A stretch of DNA of 6,683 nt from an uncultured Clostridia bacterium. GTDB lineage: Bacteria > Bacillota > Clostridia > Christensenellales > CAG-138. The DNA is taken from the NCBI GenBank assembly GCA_947304365.1, contig CAMZAY010000063.1, positions 1-6,683 of the forward strand, written 5' to 3'. The notes under the pieces were generated by a model that was not told the DNA's origin, ran no database searches, and saw nothing but the letters and a program-made list of their open reading frames with translations. This document shows, piece by piece, positions 5,135 to 6,683 of the stretch. Position 1 is the stretch's first letter. Each line of letters begins with the position of its first letter. The translations under genes were made by a program, and so were the position numbers.

Positions 5135-5533
5135 ATGAAGAAAAGGAATCTTGAGTTCATCCCCGCAGAGGAGACGAACGCGCCCGCCGGGGAGGAGAAG
5201 CGCATGAGCGCGGCGGAGAGGCTGGGCAGGGAGATGCTCGCTCGCCTCGGCGCAGGCGAAGACACGGATGAAGACGAGCTCGCGGAGGCGATCATCGAAG
5301 TGATGGCCGGCCTTAAAGACGGGGCGGACGCGCCTGCCGGGCGTTATTCCAACGAGCTCCCGGAAGACGTGCGCGACCCGTTCGGCACTATGCCGAAGAT
5401 GCCCGTGCCCATGAGGACCGACTCCCGAAAAGCCGAGAGCACGGATTATTCCGAAATGAGCGCCAAACAGTTCAACGAGCTTAAAAAGCTCCTCAAAAAA
5501 GCCAGCGCAGACGGCAAAAAGATCAGACTTTAA
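5135..5533 (+). CDS. Small phage protein upstream of capsid, possible scaffold
   Basis: A 132-residue soluble protein without signal peptide or membrane segment. I do not recognise a named domain. Residues 17-62 are strongly charged and helix-prone, with an acidic patch GEDTDEDELAEAIIE (41-55). The middle (about 64-95) is Pro/Gly-rich and likely flexible. The end (about 104-132) is a basic helix, QFNELKKLLKKASADGKKIRL-like in character. A small, charged, mostly helical protein with a basic C-terminus directly before the major capsid gene fits known phage scaffolding proteins, whose basic C-terminal helices bind capsid. That role is inferred from position and composition. The ATG is preceded by GAAGG at 6 bases. 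The capsid gene starts 18 bases after its stop, so the two are co-transcribed from the promoter at 4917. Confidence 0.82.
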   Translation: MKKRNLEFIPAEETNAPAGEEKRMSAAERLGREMLARLGAGEDTDEDELAEAIIEVMAGLKDGADAPAGRYSNELPEDVRDPFGTMPKMPVPMRTDSRKAESTDYSEMSAKQFNELKKLLKKASADGKKIRL

Positions 5534-5551
5534 CAGAAAGGAAGCATTCAA

Positions 5552-6683
5552 ATGGCAAACAACATCAACACACTTCAGGGACTGAGCCAGGGAGGCACTT
5601 TCCCCACCACCTATTATGACAGGCAGCTCCTTGAGAGCGCAAAGACGAGGTTCGTTCACGCCGAATTCGGCCAGAAGCGTCCCATCCCCCGCAATAACGG
5701 CAACAAGGTCAATTTCCGCAGGTGGAACCTTTTTGACCCGCATACCGCGATGAGCGGCCTTACCGAGGGCGAGACCCCCGACGGACAGACCCTCTCCCAG
5801 ACCAACGTGGAGGCGACCGTCAAGCAGTACGGCGCTTACGTTGAGGTAACGGATCTTCTCGACCTTACCGCTTACGACAGCGTTATTAACGATTCCGCGG
5901 AGCTTCTCGGCGAGCAGATCGGCACCGTTGTCGAGTGGGTCACCAGGGACGCCATGTGCGCCACTTCCAACGTGCAGTACGCGGGCGGCGGCAATACCCT
6001 GACCGGCGTCGGCGCGAGCAACAAGCTCACCGTCGACGAGATAAGGAAGGCGGTCCGCACCCTCAAGAAGAACAAGGCGCGTCCCTTTGCGGACGACGGA
6101 CGCACGCCGCATTTCATCTGCATCTGCTCGCCCGATGCGACCTACGATCTGCAGAGCGACGAGAACTGGAAGAGCGTTTCCACCTATTCCAATTCGGAGG
6201 CGATCTATTCCGGCGAGATAGGCAGGCTCTACGGCGTCGTATTCGTCGAGAGCACCGAGGCGAAGATCTATGAGCAGAGCGTTTACAACAAGGTAAAGCT
6301 CGCGACGAGCAACTCCGCCATGTTCACGCTCAAGACCGCTCCTACCGAGGCGGAGAAGGCGTATCTCTCCGTGGGCGGCAACAAGATCAAGATCGGCGGC
6401 ACGGAGTACACGCTCGCTTCCACGGGCTCCTTCAACCCCTCCACAAACGTGGTCAAGCTTTCCGCGCCCGTTTCGCTTACGGCGGATACGGTCGTCTGGT
6501 CGGAGGACTGCGGAGCGATCGACGAAACGACCAAGGAGGGCCTTCCCGTCCATGCGACGCTCGTATTCGGCAAGGACGCCTACGGCGTGATCGACGTTGA
6601 CGGCAAGGGCGCGGTACAGCTCATCGTAAAGCCCCACGGCTCCGGCGGCACCGCGGATCCCCTCGATCAGCGTGCGACGGTCG
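5552..6683 (+). CDS. Major capsid protein, N4-gp56 family (3' end beyond window)
   Basis: The reading frame is open from the ATG at 5552 to the right edge (377 codons, no stop). AAAGGA lies 9 bases before the start. Family features are GLTEGETPDGQTLSQ (69-83), the core KQYGAYVEVTDLLDLT (91-106), helix residues EQIGTVVEWVTRDAM (121-135), GEIGRLYGVVFVESTEAKI (221-239), LVFGKDAYGVIDVDGKG (337-353) and the near-C-terminal PHGSGGTADPLDQRATV (361-377). These are typical of the HK97-fold major capsid proteins grouped as N4-gp56, common in clostridial prophages. Residues about 255-320 look like an inserted beta-rich subdomain (KAYLSVGGNKIKIGGTEYTL and following). From memory of the family, roughly 30-50 residues are missing at the C-terminus. 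Codon use is as GC-rich as that of the neighbouring host genes. It assembles the icosahedral head shell. No terminase or portal gene precedes it. Confidence 0.95.
   Translation, partial: MANNINTLQGLSQGGTFPTTYYDRQLLESAKTRFVHAEFGQKRPIPRNNGNKVNFRRWNLFDPHTAMSGLTEGETPDGQTLSQTNVEATVKQYGAYVEVTDLLDLTAYDSVINDSAELLGEQIGTVVEWVTRDAMCATSNVQYAGGGNTLTGVGASNKLTVDEIRKAVRTLKKNKARPFADDGRTPHFICICSPDATYDLQSDENWKSVSTYSNSEAIYSGEIGRLYGVVFVESTEAKIYEQSVYNKVKLATSNSAMFTLKTAPTEAEKAYLSVGGNKIKIGGTEYTLASTGSFNPSTNVVKLSAPVSLTADTVVWSEDCGAIDETTKEGLPVHATLVFGKDAYGVIDVDGKGAVQLIVKPHGSGGTADPLDQRATV

Noticed and set aside
4563..5138. A 191-codon plus-strand frame over the DUF1294 gene and the intergenic region
   Set aside because: It crosses both divergent promoters and is antisense to the DUF1294 gene. 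The His/Arg-rich sequence has no family features.
4963..5154. A 63-codon frame starting at TTG within the capsid leader, as a possible leader peptide
   Set aside because: It lacks a ribosome binding site, passes through the hairpin and U-tract, and overlaps the start of the downstream gene. Its basic composition reflects the RNA structure and not a protein family.
4940..6637. A 565-codon open frame on the minus strand opposite the capsid genes
   Set aside because: It is the complement of the capsid and scaffold-like genes, with low-complexity Leu/Arg/Gly/Val composition. It also runs through the consensus rightward promoter and leader hairpin.

Overview
The window looks like chromosomal DNA of a fairly GC-rich member of the Clostridia, possibly an uncultured gut lineage. 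This is inferred from strong AGGAGG-type ribosome binding sites, Pro-Thr-Glu linkers in lipoproteins, clostridial-style consensus sigma-A promoters, and the protein families present. No rRNA or tRNA is present to fix the taxonomy.

Layout, minus-strand part (about 1-4862). Four genes are read leftwards. In transcription order they are a small DUF1294-type membrane protein (4808-4512), an aconitase-superfamily hydratase (4381-2132), and two tandem paralogous lipoproteins with RCC1-type beta-propeller repeats (1996-476, and 344 running off the left edge). Each complete gene has its own recognisable promoter. The hydratase and the complete RCC1 gene also have clear intrinsic terminators, so these read as separate transcription units, not one operon. 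The two RCC1 genes share a perfectly identical 87-base promoter and leader cassette, although the genes themselves have diverged. The cassette carries an ECF-sigma-like promoter (TGCAAC, 17 bases, CGTTATATA), an array of GTGAA half-sites including a 15-base palindrome, and a strong ribosome binding site.

Layout, plus-strand part (about 4885-6683). A divergent promoter region with a 27-base near-palindrome leads to a perfect-consensus sigma-A promoter. A leader of about 180 nt follows, with a strong two-tier hairpin and a U-rich tract. Next come a 132-residue acidic protein with a basic C-terminal tail, and a major capsid protein of the N4-gp56 family that is cut by the right edge. The last two are phage structural genes, the 132-residue protein being in the usual scaffold position. 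No terminase or portal gene lies upstream. The window therefore contains either the boundary of a prophage with unusual gene order, a remnant, or a domesticated capsid locus.

The strongest leads for follow-up are: (1) the capsid gene pair next to metabolic genes, behind its own consensus promoter and a structured, possibly attenuating leader; (2) the conserved ECF-like promoter cassette driving diverged RCC1 lipoproteins; (3) the hydratase, which keeps the Fe-S cysteines but changes residues that are catalytic in true aconitases. No CRISPR array, insertion sequence, tRNA or rRNA was seen.
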